In this document: positions 55,403-64,000 of the stretch, one piece after another
Numbering within the stretch: position 1 is the stretch's first letter
Layout of the letters: the number at the start of each line of letters is the position of its first letter
Source: Pseudomonas japonica
GTDB lineage: Bacteria; Pseudomonadota; Gammaproteobacteria; Pseudomonadales; Pseudomonadaceae
DNA length: 64,000 bases
NCBI RefSeq assembly: GCF_900188455.1
Contig: NZ_FZOL01000002.1
Location: 237,293 to 301,292 of the forward strand
Direction of reading: 5' to 3'
Notes under the pieces: generated by a model
The model's input: only the letters and a program-made list of their open reading frames with translations
Told to the model about the DNA's origin: nothing
Databases searched by the model: none
Made by a program: the position numbers and the translations under genes

Positions 55403-56212
55403 TTAGCGAATCTTGAAGTCGATGGGCACGCTCACCCAGCCTTCCTGGGGTACATCGCCCTGCTTGGCCGGCACGAAACTCCAGCGCTTGACCGCGGCCA
55501 GCGCGGCGTCGTCGAGTTGCTGGCGACCACTGCTCTGCTGGATCTGGATCTCGCCCGGCTTGCCGCTGGCGAGCACCTTGACCCGCAGCAGCACCGTGCC
55601 TTCCCAGCCGCGACGCTGGGCCAGCGACGGGTACTCCGGTGCCGGGTTCTTCAGGTACGCGGCGTTGGCCGAGGCCGGCGTCACCGGTGCCGGCGCGGGT
55701 GGCGCGGGCGGCTGCGGCGCGGCGACCGGCGGGGCCGGGGTTGGCGGCTGTTCCACCGGTTTCGGCTCGGGCTTGGGCGTTGGCTTGGGCACGGGCTTCG
55801 GTTTGGGTTTCGGTACCGGTTTGGGCGGCGGCGGTTTCACCGCCAGTTCGTCCTCCACCGGCGGTGGCGGCTCCACCACCGGCGGCGGGGGCTCGACCAC
55901 GGGTGGTGGCGGTTCGATCACCGGCGGTGCGGGCTGGGAAAACTCGATGGTCATCGGTGGAATTTCCGGCGGCACCACGGGCAGCACCGGGGTCGGTTTC
56001 TGGCTGATCCAGTACGCGGCCGCGCCATGCAGAACCAGGGCGAAGACGCCGAGCAGGACTTTCTCGCGGCGCTTCAGCGCACTGCGCGGCGCCCGCTGCA
56101 GGCGCTGTTGGCCGAGCGGCGAACGGTGCGGCCGGCCGAGATCGACCAGTTCGCCCGGCGTCGGGCGCCACAGCACGTCAACGGCACTGGCGGCGGTCTG
56201 GACATTACCCAT
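55403..56212 (-). CDS. tonB: TonB energy-transducing protein
   Basis: 269 residues from MGNVQTAASAV (AGGAG seven bases upstream). An N-terminal cytoplasmic tail of about 45 residues, typical of Pseudomonas TonB, precedes the membrane anchor VLLGVFALVLHGAAAYWI. Then a long Pro/Lys/Glu spacer (PPPVVEPPPPVVEPPPPV, KPVPKPKPKPVPKP) and a C-terminal domain with YPSLAQRRGWEGTVLLRVKVLASGKPGEIQIQQSSG. Order tonB-exbB-exbD matches tonB2-exbB1-exbD1 of P. aeruginosa. It could drive the siderophore receptor at 1.9 kb. Confidence 0.95.
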   Translation of the reverse strand: MGNVQTAASAVDVLWRPTPGELVDLGRPHRSPLGQQRLQRAPRSALKRREKVLLGVFALVLHGAAAYWISQKPTPVLPVVPPEIPPMTIEFSQPAPPVIEPPPPVVEPPPPVVEPPPPVEDELAVKPPPPKPVPKPKPKPVPKPTPKPEPKPVEQPPTPAPPVAAPQPPAPPAPAPVTPASANAAYLKNPAPEYPSLAQRRGWEGTVLLRVKVLASGKPGEIQIQQSSGRQQLDDAALAAVKRWSFVPAKQGDVPQEGWVSVPIDFKIR

Positions 56213-56551
56213 TGATAAACTCCTGGGGGTTCGGTGCATTCCATCGAAGGGGATAAGGTGGGCCTTCGCTTGGCTGGAATGATCCGGGTCAGACGCTTAT
56301 CTCTGAAAGTAATCTTTAAAGTTATAGATAGAATTTTTGGGAATATATTGTTTTCACCGATCGCTACAGCCCTTGCAGATCAAGGCCTGCAGCGGCGACG
56401 GTATTTTCTGATGCCTTTGCGGCATTAAAAATATTCGCCAAAGGCATGGAAAATCGGGGCTTTGCCTGACCGAAATCATATGCATTTCAGTTATTTATTT
56501 ATGTTTTTACATGCTTTTACTGAATAAATGATTGCCTTTATAAGGTGTGCC
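56213..56551. other. Divergent promoter region of tonB and a LysR gene
   Basis: 339 bases, AT-rich from about 56310 to 56350 and from 56480 to 56530. I see no good Fur box. A short hairpin ATGCC-TTTG-CGGCAT lies at about 56411-56425. No coding sequence is credible. Confidence 0.5.
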
Positions 56552-57406
56552 ATGCACATCGACCTGCGCCAGTTGCGCCACCTCCTCGCCCTCGCCGAAC
56601 ACCGCAGCTTCGTTGCCGCGGCGGGTTCGGTGCGTCTTTCCCAGTCCGCTTTCAGCCGCAGTATCCAGGCCCTCGAACACAGTGTCGGTTGCCAGCTGGT
56701 GGACCGCGCGAGCAAGGACCTGACGCCGACCCGGCAAGGGCTGGTGGTGCTGGAGCATGCGCGGCGGCTGGTCAGTGGCGCGCATCAGCTGAGCAACGAG
56801 ATTCGCCAGTTCAATGATCTGGAGACGGGAGAGCTGCGCTTTGGCCATGCGCCGGCGAGCGGGCTGGTGACGCGGGCCGTGGCCGGGTTCGTCGGGCGGT
56901 ATCCGAAGGCACGGGTATGTGTCCAGACAGCAGAACTGGGCAAGCACTTGCTGGCGGATAAGCTGGAGTTCTTCGTGGCCGACAGTCGTGGTTTCGATGG
57001 GGATTCTGCGTTCCAGGTTCTGCGGTTGAAGCCGAGGGCCTGGCAGTTCTTCGTTCGCCACGGGCATCCGCTGGCCGAACAGGCCCGCATCACGCAAGAG
57101 GACCTGAAGGCCTGGCCGCTGGCCATTTCCGCCGGGGAGCCGAGCCTGGTCGAGCTGGGTGCGACGATCGAATGCGCGGAAGGCTTGCAGGCGCTGGTGG
57201 CCGGGTCGGATGCGATCGGGGTCAGCCATGACGGGGGCGGGCTGGTGCGGTTGCAGGTGAGCGGGGTCGAGGTGCCGGAGGCGCGGTATGCGATCGTCAG
57301 CCGGGCCCGGCAGAGATTGTCGCCGTTGGCGGAGGCGATGGTCGGGGAGATTCTGCTGGTGGATCAGGCCGAGGACGGGGCAAGCCTGGAGAGGATGGCG
57401 GTGTAG
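56552..57406 (+). CDS. LysR-family transcriptional regulator
   Basis: 284 residues from MHIDLRQLRHLLALAEHRSFVAAAGSVRLSQSAFSRSIQALEHSVGCQLVDR, a clear LysR wHTH, then a short effector domain (GELRFGHAPASGLVTRAVAGFVGRYPKARV). Divergent from tonB. ATG 56552 is used because it begins the conserved HTH; upstream codons add eight unconserved residues. Target and inducer unknown. Confidence 0.88.
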   Translation: MHIDLRQLRHLLALAEHRSFVAAAGSVRLSQSAFSRSIQALEHSVGCQLVDRASKDLTPTRQGLVVLEHARRLVSGAHQLSNEIRQFNDLETGELRFGHAPASGLVTRAVAGFVGRYPKARVCVQTAELGKHLLADKLEFFVADSRGFDGDSAFQVLRLKPRAWQFFVRHGHPLAEQARITQEDLKAWPLAISAGEPSLVELGATIECAEGLQALVAGSDAIGVSHDGGGLVRLQVSGVEVPEARYAIVSRARQRLSPLAEAMVGEILLVDQAEDGASLERMAV

Positions 57407-57409
57407 GTG

Positions 57410-57509
57410 GGGACCGCGTTGCGGTCCTTCGCGAGCAAGCTCGCTCCCACAAGCATGGAGTGATCCTGTGGGAGCGAGCTTGCTTGCGAAGGCCTGCGGA
57501 GCAGGCCCA
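57410..57509. repeat. REP pair
   Basis: GTGGGAGCGAGCTTGCTTGCGAAGG and its facing partner, flanking a CATGGAGTGATCC spacer. This is a GTGGGAGCG subtype. Lies between the converging LysR gene and cysA. Confidence 0.8.
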
Positions 57510-57515
57510 ACGGCC

Positions 57516-58505
57516 TCAGATATTCTCGACCTTCTGCCACACCTTCGGCTTGAAGAACAAAGTCTCACCCCGCGCCAGACCGCTCAGGCTGTCATGGTCC
57601 TTGACCACTTCCGCCTCGATCAGCTCGCTCTGCCCTTCCACCTTCAGGGTCACCCGGGTGGTCGCGCCCAGCGGACGGATATCGCGCACCTCGGCGACGT
57701 GGTGCCCTTCCATTTCATGCCGCGACAGCGACACTTCGTGCGGACGGAACAGCACGTGGTGGTTCTCGCTCAGGTGCAGGCGGTTGGAGTCGCCGAGGAA
57801 GTGATAGACGAAATCGCTGGCCGGGTTCTCGTAGACCTCGCCCGGCGAACCGATCTGCTCGATCACGCCCTTGTTCATCACCACGATGCGGTCGGCCACT
57901 TCCATGGCTTCTTCCTGGTCGTGGGTGACGAACACCGACGTCAGGTTGATGTCCTCGTGCAGCCGCGCCAGCCAGCGGCGCAGTTCCTTGCGCACCTTGG
58001 CGTCGAGCGCGCCGAACGGCTCGTCGAGCAGCAGCACCTTGGGCTCCACCGCCAGGGCGCGGGCCAGGGCGATGCGCTGGCGCTGGCCGCCGGACAGTTG
58101 CTCCGGGTAGCGATCGGACAGCCAGTCGAGCTGGACCATGTTCAGCAGCTCATGGACCTTCTCGGCAATCCTGCTCTCGCTCGGGCGCTCGCCCTTGGGC
58201 TTCATGCGCAGGCCGAAGGCGACGTTGTCGAACACGCTCATGTGGCGGAACAGCGCGTAGTGCTGGAACACGAAACCGACGTTGCGATCACGCACGTCGT
58301 GGCCGGACACGTCTTCGCCGTGGAAGACGATATTGCCATTATCCGGGGTCTCCAGGCCGGCGATGATGCGCAGCAGGGTGGTCTTGCCGCAGCCGGACGG
58401 GCCGAGCAGGGCCACCAGCTCGCCGCTGTTGATATCCAGGTTGATGTTGTCCAGGGCCTGGAAGCTGTTGAAGCGCTTGCTGACGTTACGAACTTCGATC
58501 GACAT
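57516..58505 (-). CDS. cysA: Sulfate/thiosulfate ABC transporter ATP-binding protein
   Basis: 329 residues beginning [25 protein letters not shown]. Walker [11 protein letters not shown]-loop [16 protein letters not shown], signature [15 protein letters not shown], Walker [28 protein letters not shown]. The C-terminal TOBE-like region includes [14 protein letters not shown]. Last gene of sbp-cysTWA, three bases after cysW. Confidence 0.96.
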   Translation of the reverse strand: MSIEVRNVSKRFNSFQALDNINLDINSGELVALLGPSGCGKTTLLRIIAGLETPDNGNIVFHGEDVSGHDVRDRNVGFVFQHYALFRHMSVFDNVAFGLRMKPKGERPSESRIAEKVHELLNMVQLDWLSDRYPEQLSGGQRQRIALARALAVEPKVLLLDEPFGALDAKVRKELRRWLARLHEDINLTSVFVTHDQEEAMEVADRIVVMNKGVIEQIGSPGEVYENPASDFVYHFLGDSNRLHLSENHHVLFRPHEVSLSRHEMEGHHVAEVRDIRPLGATTRVTLKVEGQSELIEAEVVKDHDSLSGLARGETLFFKPKVWQKVENI

Positions 58506-58508
58506 GAA

Positions 58509-59381
58509 TTATTCCTCCGCCGCACTGTGGCGCAGACGGTTAATGCGGTTCTCGCTCCACTGCTTGAGCAGCAGGATGAAGAGCGCCAGGATCAGCAGCA
58601 GGCTCGCCACGCTGAACGCCGCGACATGGTTGTATTCGTTGTAGAGGATCTCGACATGCAGCGGCAGGGTGTTGGTCACGCCGCGGATGTGCCCGGACAC
58701 CACCGACACCGCGCCGAACTCGCCCATCGCCCGCGCGGTACACAGCACCACGCCGTAGATCAGGCCCCATTTGATGTTCGGCAGGGTCACGTGCCAGAAC
58801 ATCTGCCAGCCGTTGGCGCCGAGCAGGCGCGCGGCCTCCTCTTCCTGGGTGCCCTGCTCCTGCATCAGCGGGATCAGTTCACGGGCGACGAAGGGCACGG
58901 TGACGAAGATGGTCGCCAGGACGATGCCCGGCAGGGCGAAGACGATCTGGATATCGTGGTCCTGCAGCCACGGCCCGAACAGGCCCTGGGCGCCGAACAT
59001 CAGCACGTAGACGAGACCCGCGATCACCGGCGAGACCGAGAACGGCAGGTCGATCAGGGTGACCAGCACGCTCTTGCCGCGGAAGTTGTACTTGCTCACG
59101 CACCAGGCGGCGCTGACGCCGAATACCAGGTTCAGCGGCACCGAGATGGCCACGGCGATCAGGGTCAGCTTCAGGGCGGACAGGGCATCGGCTTCGAAGA
59201 TCGCCTCGAAGAAGGTGCCCAGGCCCATCTTCAGGCCCTGGGACACCACGATCACCAGCGGCAACAGGAGGAACAGGGCGAAGATCAGCCAGCCAAGGCC
59301 GATCAGGATGCGCCGGGCAGTGGCGCTGCCACGGCGGGCGGCGTTGGCCGAAGCGGCCGCGCCAATTGCGGATGCAGACAT
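58509..59381 (-). CDS. cysW: Sulfate ABC transporter permease CysW
   Basis: 290 residues with six membrane helices. EAA loop [31 protein letters not shown], then [19 protein letters not shown], which is diagnostic for CysW. Begins [28 protein letters not shown]. Lies 13 bases after cysT. Confidence 0.95.
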   Translation of the reverse strand: MSASAIGAAASANAARRGSATARRILIGLGWLIFALFLLLPLVIVVSQGLKMGLGTFFEAIFEADALSALKLTLIAVAISVPLNLVFGVSAAWCVSKYNFRGKSVLVTLIDLPFSVSPVIAGLVYVLMFGAQGLFGPWLQDHDIQIVFALPGIVLATIFVTVPFVARELIPLMQEQGTQEEEAARLLGANGWQMFWHVTLPNIKWGLIYGVVLCTARAMGEFGAVSVVSGHIRGVTNTLPLHVEILYNEYNHVAAFSVASLLLILALFILLLKQWSENRINRLRHSAAEE

Positions 59382-59394
59382 GCTCAGGCCTCCT

Positions 59395-60213
59395 TCAAGG
59401 GGTTTCGATGCGCCGCTGCAGCAGGTTGATCAGCAGCAGCAGGATGAAGGAAACCACCAGCATCAGCACGCCGATGGCGGTCGCGCCGGTGTAGTCGTAC
59501 TGGTCGAGCTTGACCATGATCAGCAGCGGCAGGATCTCGGTCTTCATCGGCATGTTGCCGGCGATGAAGATCACCGAACCGTACTCGCCCACGCCACGGG
59601 CGAAGGCCAGGGCAAAGCCGGTCAGCCAGGCCGGCAGCAGGGCCGGCATCAGCACGTGGCGGAACACCTGCAACGGCTTGGCGCCAAGGCAGGCGGCGGC
59701 CTCTTCGACTTCCCGGGGGATGTCGGCGAGCACCGGCTGCACCGTGCGCACCACGAACGGCAGGGTGACGAAGGTCAGTGCCAGGGTGATGCCGAGCGGG
59801 GTGTAGGCGATCTTGAAGCCGAGGTCGGTGGCGAACTGGCCGACCCAGCCGGACGGCGCGTACAGCGCGGTCAGGGCGATGCCGGCGACCGCGGTGGGCA
59901 AGGCGAACGGCAGGTCGATCATCGCCTCGATGATCTTGCGTCCGGGGAAGGTGTAGCGCACCAGGACCCAGGCCAGCAGGGTACCGATGATGCCGTTGAT
60001 GATGGCGGCGCAGAGGGCGGTGCCGAAACTCAGCTGCAGCGCGGCGAGTACCCGCGGTGCGCTGACGATGTTCCAGAACTGCTCCCAGGTGAGCTGGGCG
60101 GCATGCACGAACATCGCCCCCAGCGGTATGAGCACTATCAGACTGAGGTACACCAAGGTGTAGCCCAGCGTCAGCCCGAAGCCGGGTATGACGGGGGATA
60201 TACGACGTGACAT
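59395..60213 (-). CDS. cysT: Sulfate ABC transporter permease CysT
   Basis: 272 residues: [89 protein letters not shown]. Diagnostic for CysT (CysU). It forms the transmembrane pore with CysW. A REP pair lies between sbp and this gene and may reduce downstream expression relative to sbp. Confidence 0.95.
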   Translation of the reverse strand: MSRRISPVIPGFGLTLGYTLVYLSLIVLIPLGAMFVHAAQLTWEQFWNIVSAPRVLAALQLSFGTALCAAIINGIIGTLLAWVLVRYTFPGRKIIEAMIDLPFALPTAVAGIALTALYAPSGWVGQFATDLGFKIAYTPLGITLALTFVTLPFVVRTVQPVLADIPREVEEAAACLGAKPLQVFRHVLMPALLPAWLTGFALAFARGVGEYGSVIFIAGNMPMKTEILPLLIMVKLDQYDYTGATAIGVLMLVVSFILLLLINLLQRRIETP

Positions 60214-60253
60214 AAAGGTCCTTGGTCTAGCTGGTTTTCATACGGGGTGTTCG

Positions 60254-60355
60254 GGGGCTGCGTTGCAGCCCTTTCGCAGGCAAGCCAGCTCCTACAAGGA
60301 CCACGTGAATCCTGTAGGAGCTGGCTTGCCTGCGAAAGGGCCGCAAAGCGGCCCC
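60254..60355. repeat. REP pair inside the sulfate-uptake operon
   Basis: TGTAGGAGCTGGCTTGCCTGCGAAAGG units facing each other, ending six bases before the sbp stop. It lies within a likely sbp-cysTWA transcript, where REPs may stabilise the upstream mRNA. Confidence 0.82.
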
Positions 60356-60361
60356 AAAAAA

Positions 60362-61369
60362 TCACTGTGCAGAGTAGATCTGGTCGAACACACCGCCATC
60401 GTTGAAGAACTTGGGTTGGGCAGTCTTCCAGCCACCGAAGTCTTTGTCGATAGTCACCAGGTCCAGTTTCGGGAACTGGTTGGCGTATTGCGCGGCGACC
60501 TTCTCGTCACGCGGACGGTAGAAGTTGTCGGCGGCGATCTTCTGCCCAGCCGGGCTGTACAGGTACTTGAGGTATTCCTCGGCGATCTTCTCGTTGCCCT
60601 TCTTCTCGGCGTTCTTGTCGACCACGGCCACCGGCGGTTCGGCGAGGATCGACAGGGACGGCACGACGATTTCGAACTTGTCGTTGCCACCGTCTTCCTT
60701 CAGTGCCAGGAAGGCTTCGTTTTCCCAGGCCAGGAGCACATCGCCCTGACCGTTGTTGACGAAGGTGATGGTCGAGCCGCGGGCACCGGTGTCGAGAACC
60801 GGCACATGCTTGAACAGCTCCTTCACGTATTCCTGGGCCTTGGCTTCGCTGCCGCCGGCTTTCAGGCCGTAGGCCCAGGCGGCGAGGAAGTTCCAGCGGG
60901 CGCCGCCGGAGGTTTTCGGGTTCGGGGTGATGACCGAGACGTCTTTCTTGATCAGGTCGCCCCAGTCCTTGATGCCTTTCGGGTTGCCCTTGCGCACCAG
61001 GAACACGATGGTCGAGGTGTACGGAGTGCTGGCTTGCGGCAGACGGGTCTGCCAGTTGTCCGGCAGGGTCTTGCCGAGCTTGGCGACTTCGTCGATGTCA
61101 CCGGCCAGGGCCAGGGTCACCACGTCGGCGCGCAGGCCGTCGATCACGGCGCGGGCCTGCTTGCCCGAACCACCGTGGGATTGCTGGATCTTCACCTTGT
61201 CGCTGGGGTTGGCCTGTTGCCAGTGCTTGATGAACTCGGCGTTGTACTGCTGATACAGCTCGCGGGTTGGGTCGTAGGACACGTTCAACAGCTCGTAGTC
61301 CTTGGCGATGGCGGAACCGGCAAAAACAGCACTGGCGAGTGCGGCCAGGGCATAACGGCGGATAGACAT
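60362..61369 (-). CDS. sbp: Periplasmic sulfate-binding protein
   Basis: 335 residues with signal peptide [25 protein letters not shown]. The family pattern [25 protein letters not shown] and [25 protein letters not shown] are the sulfate-binding signatures. First transporter gene, 53 bases after oscA. Typically made in quantity during sulfate limitation. Confidence 0.96.
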   Translation of the reverse strand: MSIRRYALAALASAVFAGSAIAKDYELLNVSYDPTRELYQQYNAEFIKHWQQANPSDKVKIQQSHGGSGKQARAVIDGLRADVVTLALAGDIDEVAKLGKTLPDNWQTRLPQASTPYTSTIVFLVRKGNPKGIKDWGDLIKKDVSVITPNPKTSGGARWNFLAAWAYGLKAGGSEAKAQEYVKELFKHVPVLDTGARGSTITFVNNGQGDVLLAWENEAFLALKEDGGNDKFEIVVPSLSILAEPPVAVVDKNAEKKGNEKIAEEYLKYLYSPAGQKIAADNFYRPRDEKVAAQYANQFPKLDLVTIDKDFGGWKTAQPKFFNDGGVFDQIYSAQ

Positions 61370-61422
61370 GGTGAAGCTCCCGATTGGCTTTTTTCTAATA
61401 GGTAGACCTGGGCACGCGAGCT

Positions 61423-61605
61423 TCAGCTCGGTTTGTTGCCCGAGTTCTGCAGGCGGAATTTTTCCTTGCGTTCGATCTGCACGACCTGGGCGTTGTGCAC
61501 GGTGATCTCCACCGCGCCGAAACGCAGGTCACGCAGTGCGCTCTGGATTTCGCGCAAGATGGTGGCTTCGTCCTGACCGTCAACGCTACGCAGAGATGCG
61601 CTCAT
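61423..61605 (-). CDS. oscA: Sulfur-starvation response protein OscA
   Basis: 60 residues from [54 protein letters not shown] precedes the ATG. OscA-type proteins (DUF2292) are needed for organosulfur use under stress in Pseudomonas, and the gene is normally upstream of sbp, as here. An AT-rich promoter with a 9-bp inverted repeat (61696-61720) lies upstream. Confidence 0.88.
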   Translation of the reverse strand: MSASLRSVDGQDEATILREIQSALRDLRFGAVEITVHNAQVVQIERKEKFRLQNSGNKPS

Positions 61606-61695
61606 GCTCGTGCTCCTTTGATAGTGGGGGCCCGGGAGCAGCATGTAGGAAGGTGACTGCGCCTGGTGTGGGAGCAATCTTATGAGGGGCTGAAT

Positions 61696-61720
61696 ATTCT
61701 TAAAAATACTATTTAAGAAT
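61696..61720. promoter_or_regulatory. Inverted repeat in the oscA leader
   Basis: ATTCTTAAA (61696-61704) and TTTAAGAAT (61712-61720), a perfect 9-bp repeat with a 7-base centre, inside an AT-rich tract continuing to about 61735. A likely site for a regulator such as CysB, 91 bases upstream of the oscA start. Confidence 0.5.
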
Positions 61721-61746
61721 TTTTATATAACCGAATTATCAGAGCC

Positions 61747-61853
61747 TGTAGGAGCGCGGCTTGCCCGCGAAAGGACCGCGCAGCGGTCCCATCCTGGTGA
61801 ATCATTTGTGGGACCGCTGCGCGGTCCTTTCGCGGGCAAGCCGCGCTCCTACG
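61747..61853. repeat. REP pair
   Basis: TGTAGGAGCGCGGCTTGCCC with CGCGAAAGGACCGCGCAGCGG facing its complement, between the oscA promoter and the 3' end of the GGDEF/EAL gene. Confidence 0.85.
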
Positions 61854-61871
61854 GTAAGGGGGGGACGCGGC

Positions 61872-63764
61872 TTACCAACGCAGCTCCTGCGCCGGCACCG
61901 GCCGCCCGTACCAGTAGCCCTGCCCCATGTCGCACTGGTGCTCCAGCAGGAAGCGCGCCTGTTCGGACTGCTCGATGCCCTCGGCATGAATCGCCATGCC
62001 CATGCTCCGCGCCAGGGCGATGATCACCCGGACGATCGCGACATCGTCGTCATCACCGGGCAATCCGGCAACGAAGCCCTGGTCGATCTTCAGCTTCTGC
62101 ACCGGCAGGCGCTTGAGCCGCAGCAGCGACGAATAACCGGTGCCGAAGTCGTCGATCGCCAGGCGCAGCCCCAGGTCGCGCAGGCGGTGCAACTGCTCCA
62201 GCGCCACTTCCGGGTCGTCCATCACCGCGCTCTCGGTCACCTCGACCTCCAGCCGCGACGGCTCCAGCCCGGTGTCGTCGAGCACCTGCGCGACCTGCTT
62301 GTACATCTCGCGATGGGCAAACAGGCGACTGGACACGTTCACCGCGACGAAATCGAGCACCTTGCCATCGCCCAGCCAACGGACCATCTGCTGGCACGCC
62401 TGGCGCATGACCCACATGTCGATGTCGGCGATCAGCCCGGTGCGTTCGGCGATCGGGATGAACTCGCCCGGTGGCACCAGCCCGCGCTGCGGGTGCAGCC
62501 AGCGCACCAGGGCCTCGGCACCGATCATCCTGCCGCTGAACAGGTCGTGCACCGGCTGGAAGTACACACGCAACTCGCCCTGCTCCAGGGCCCGGCGCAG
62601 TTCACTGGCGGTTTCCACCCGCTGCTGGGCATGGGCGGTCAGTTCTTCGGTGTACAGCGCGTAGCCGGCCCGGCCATTGCTCTTGGCCTTGAACAGCGCC
62701 GCGTCGGCGTTGCGCAGCAGTTGCTCGGCGCTCTGCGCATCGCTGGGGAACAGGCTGATGCCGATGCTGACGCTGCTGAACAGGCGGTGATTCTCCAGTT
62801 CGTAAGGCTCTTTCAGCACATTGACGATCAGTTGCGCCAGGTCCGCCGCCTGCCCCACCTGCGAGCAGTTTTCGCTGAGGATGGCGAATTCGTCACCGCC
62901 CAGGCGGGCCAGGGTGACGCCCGGGTCGATCACCAGCTTGAGGCGATCGGCCACGGCCTTGAGCAACTCGTCGCCGATGTTGTGGCCAAGGCTGTCGTTG
63001 ATGCTCTGGAAGTGGTCGAGGTCGAGCAGGAGCAAGGCGCAGCCGCGCTTGTTGGCCTGGGCCGTGGCCAGGGCCTGCTCGGCACGGTCGTTGAACAACA
63101 GGCGGTTGGGCAGGTGGGTCAGCGGGTCATGGTGAACCAGATAGGCCAGCTCGCGCTCGGTGTGCTTGATCGCGCTGATGTCGCTGAACACGGCGACATA
63201 GTGAGTCAGTTCGCCGCCATCGTCGCGGATCGCGCAGATGGTCTGCCACTGCGGGTACACCTCGCCGCTCTTGCGCCGGTTCCACACCTCGCCGCTCCAC
63301 TCGCCCTTGTCGTGCAGGGCGGCGTACATGGCCTGGTAGAAGGTCTGGTCGTGGCGACCGGACTTGAACTTGTTCGGCCGCTGGCCGATGACTTCTTCGC
63401 GCTGGTAGCCGGTGATGTTCATGAAGGCGCGGTTGACATGCACGATGATGCCGTCGCGGTCGCTGACCAGCACGCCTTCCAGGGTGCTGTCGAACACCGC
63501 CGCGGCCATGCGCAGGCGCTCGCGGTCTTCACGACGCAGGCGCGCGCCGAGGCCGATGAAGTTGAGCAGGCGCACCCGGGACAGGAAAATCAGCACGGCA
63601 CTGCAGGCCGCCCAGGTGTAGGCGTTGATCAGCTGCCAGCTGGCCTTTTCCCCCGGATCATCGAAAACACTGCTTAATATTTGATCAGATACGACCAGCC
63701 ACAACAGCGACAGCACCAGGTACAGCGCAGCCATGCGCAAGGCGTCTCGTGCGGAAACAGACAT
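61872..63764 (-). CDS. Membrane-anchored PAS-GGDEF-EAL protein
   Basis: 630 residues from MSVSARDALRMAALY. Two membrane helices (ALYLVLSLLWLVVSDQIL and YTWAACSAVLIFLSRV), then PAS (FDSTLEGVLVSDRDGIIVHVNRAFMNITGYQREEVIGQ), GGDEF (intact in RLGGDEFAIL) and EAL (IGAEALVRW, EVTESAVMDD, DDFGTGYSSL). Both catalytic motifs look intact, so it may make and degrade c-di-GMP. A GTG 18 bases upstream is a less likely start. The adjacent oscA/sbp block and desA match the P. aeruginosa PA0280-PA0286 order. Confidence 0.9.
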   Translation of the reverse strand: MSVSARDALRMAALYLVLSLLWLVVSDQILSSVFDDPGEKASWQLINAYTWAACSAVLIFLSRVRLLNFIGLGARLRREDRERLRMAAAVFDSTLEGVLVSDRDGIIVHVNRAFMNITGYQREEVIGQRPNKFKSGRHDQTFYQAMYAALHDKGEWSGEVWNRRKSGEVYPQWQTICAIRDDGGELTHYVAVFSDISAIKHTERELAYLVHHDPLTHLPNRLLFNDRAEQALATAQANKRGCALLLLDLDHFQSINDSLGHNIGDELLKAVADRLKLVIDPGVTLARLGGDEFAILSENCSQVGQAADLAQLIVNVLKEPYELENHRLFSSVSIGISLFPSDAQSAEQLLRNADAALFKAKSNGRAGYALYTEELTAHAQQRVETASELRRALEQGELRVYFQPVHDLFSGRMIGAEALVRWLHPQRGLVPPGEFIPIAERTGLIADIDMWVMRQACQQMVRWLGDGKVLDFVAVNVSSRLFAHREMYKQVAQVLDDTGLEPSRLEVEVTESAVMDDPEVALEQLHRLRDLGLRLAIDDFGTGYSSLLRLKRLPVQKLKIDQGFVAGLPGDDDDVAIVRVIIALARSMGMAIHAEGIEQSEQARFLLEHQCDMGQGYWYGRPVPAQELRW

Positions 63765-63913
63765 AGCGTCTCGGATGCCCACATCAAAAGATGGGGCATT
63801 ATAGGGACACTTTTCCCCGTTGACCTCTTATCTAAAAGGCAGACTGGTTTTATTTGACATCATGGTAATAATGTCGATCGCTGTTCATCCGCTCTGAGAG
63901 GGCACTTCCACCC

Positions 63914-64000
63914 ATGTGGTACTACGGTTTACTCGACCTGTCGGCCTGGCAACTGCTGGCGGTCACCCTGCTGATGACCCATGTGACCATCGTCGCGGTC
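63914..64000 (+). CDS. desA: Fatty-acid desaturase DesA (N-terminal fragment, cut by window end)
   Basis: The first 29 codons, MWYYGLLDLSAWQLLAVTLLMTHVTIVAV, are hydrophobic and match the start of the phospholipid delta-9 desaturase DesA, which lies at this place next to a GGDEF/EAL gene in other pseudomonads. Histidine boxes are beyond the window, so the call rests on N terminus and synteny. Confidence 0.7.
   Translation, partial: MWYYGLLDLSAWQLLAVTLLMTHVTIVAV

Noticed and set aside
56213-56551. Fur box in front of tonB
   Set aside because: No stretch reaches a convincing match to the 19-bp consensus, unlike the site at 1794-1812.

Overview
The window is a GC-rich (about 65% by eye) chromosomal segment of a Pseudomonas, most like the P. 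putida / P. fluorescens side of the genus. The reasons are the gene neighbourhoods (aguA next to an OprE-type porin, tauABCD next to SfnB-type monooxygenases, triABC, tonB-exbB-exbD, oscA-sbp-cysTWA next to a GGDEF/EAL gene and desA) and about a dozen REP palindromes of the GTAGGAGCG...CGCGAA type. No rRNA, tRNA, phage, transposase or CRISPR array was seen.

Layout. 0-8.7 kb: OprD-family porin, Fur-box-preceded TonB-dependent siderophore receptor, a small hypothetical gene, agmatine deiminase, and a 966-residue kinase / M23-like / PLP-lyase fusion. 8.9-12.3 kb: complete dTDP-rhamnose operon rfbBACD with its own terminator. 12.3-18.7 kb: DctB/DctD-type two-component system, thioesterase, cysQ, nudE, yrfG, LysM protein. 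18.8-22.9 kb: LysR regulator, fdhD and a YdeP/FdhF-like molybdoenzyme. 23.1-33.4 kb: taurine system tauABCD (minus), divergent from two SfnB-like flavin monooxygenases, an LLM-class monooxygenase and a MetQNI-type ABC transporter (plus). 33.6-38.8 kb: TriABC RND pump with two membrane-fusion lipoproteins. 38.9-49.9 kb: the accessory island. It holds seven short RHS-core proteins on the minus strand, a divergent COG4637-type ATPase and a polar amino-acid ABC transporter. 50.1-53.1 kb: MetQ-like binding protein, an unusual sigma-54 activator, an alpha/beta hydrolase and a DUF3077 protein. 53.1-54.2 kb: a gene-poor stretch with two cloverleaf-like elements, half-REPs and a 111-bp inverted repeat. 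54.2-57.4 kb: tonB-exbB-exbD and a LysR regulator. 57.5-64 kb: sulfate uptake (oscA, sbp, cysTWA), a PAS-GGDEF-EAL protein and the start of desA.

The most unusual system is the RHS island. Seven genes of 253-334 codons each keep only the last ~80 residues of an RHS core (PYGHR ... GFNGE ... YLLGNGYRAYNPVLMRF ... CLGDPxN ... DPxGH) behind a short N-terminal module (LLACDxxQSVLxA), followed by unrelated C-terminal tips. They are not displaced fragments in the usual sense. Five of the seven have the same element, CTGNCAG-TT-CTGNCAG, 57-63 bases upstream of the start codon, with a possible -10 hexamer at a constant distance. The two lacking it sit at operon-internal positions behind a sister gene. 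No full-length rhs/tcC gene and no obvious immunity genes accompany them. This looks like a co-regulated array of stand-alone RHS-tip effectors or a tip reservoir.

Much of the rest is a sulfur-starvation block: taurine, organosulfur monooxygenases, MetQNI-like and amino-acid uptake, sulfate uptake and oscA. AT-rich leaders lie in front of several of these genes.
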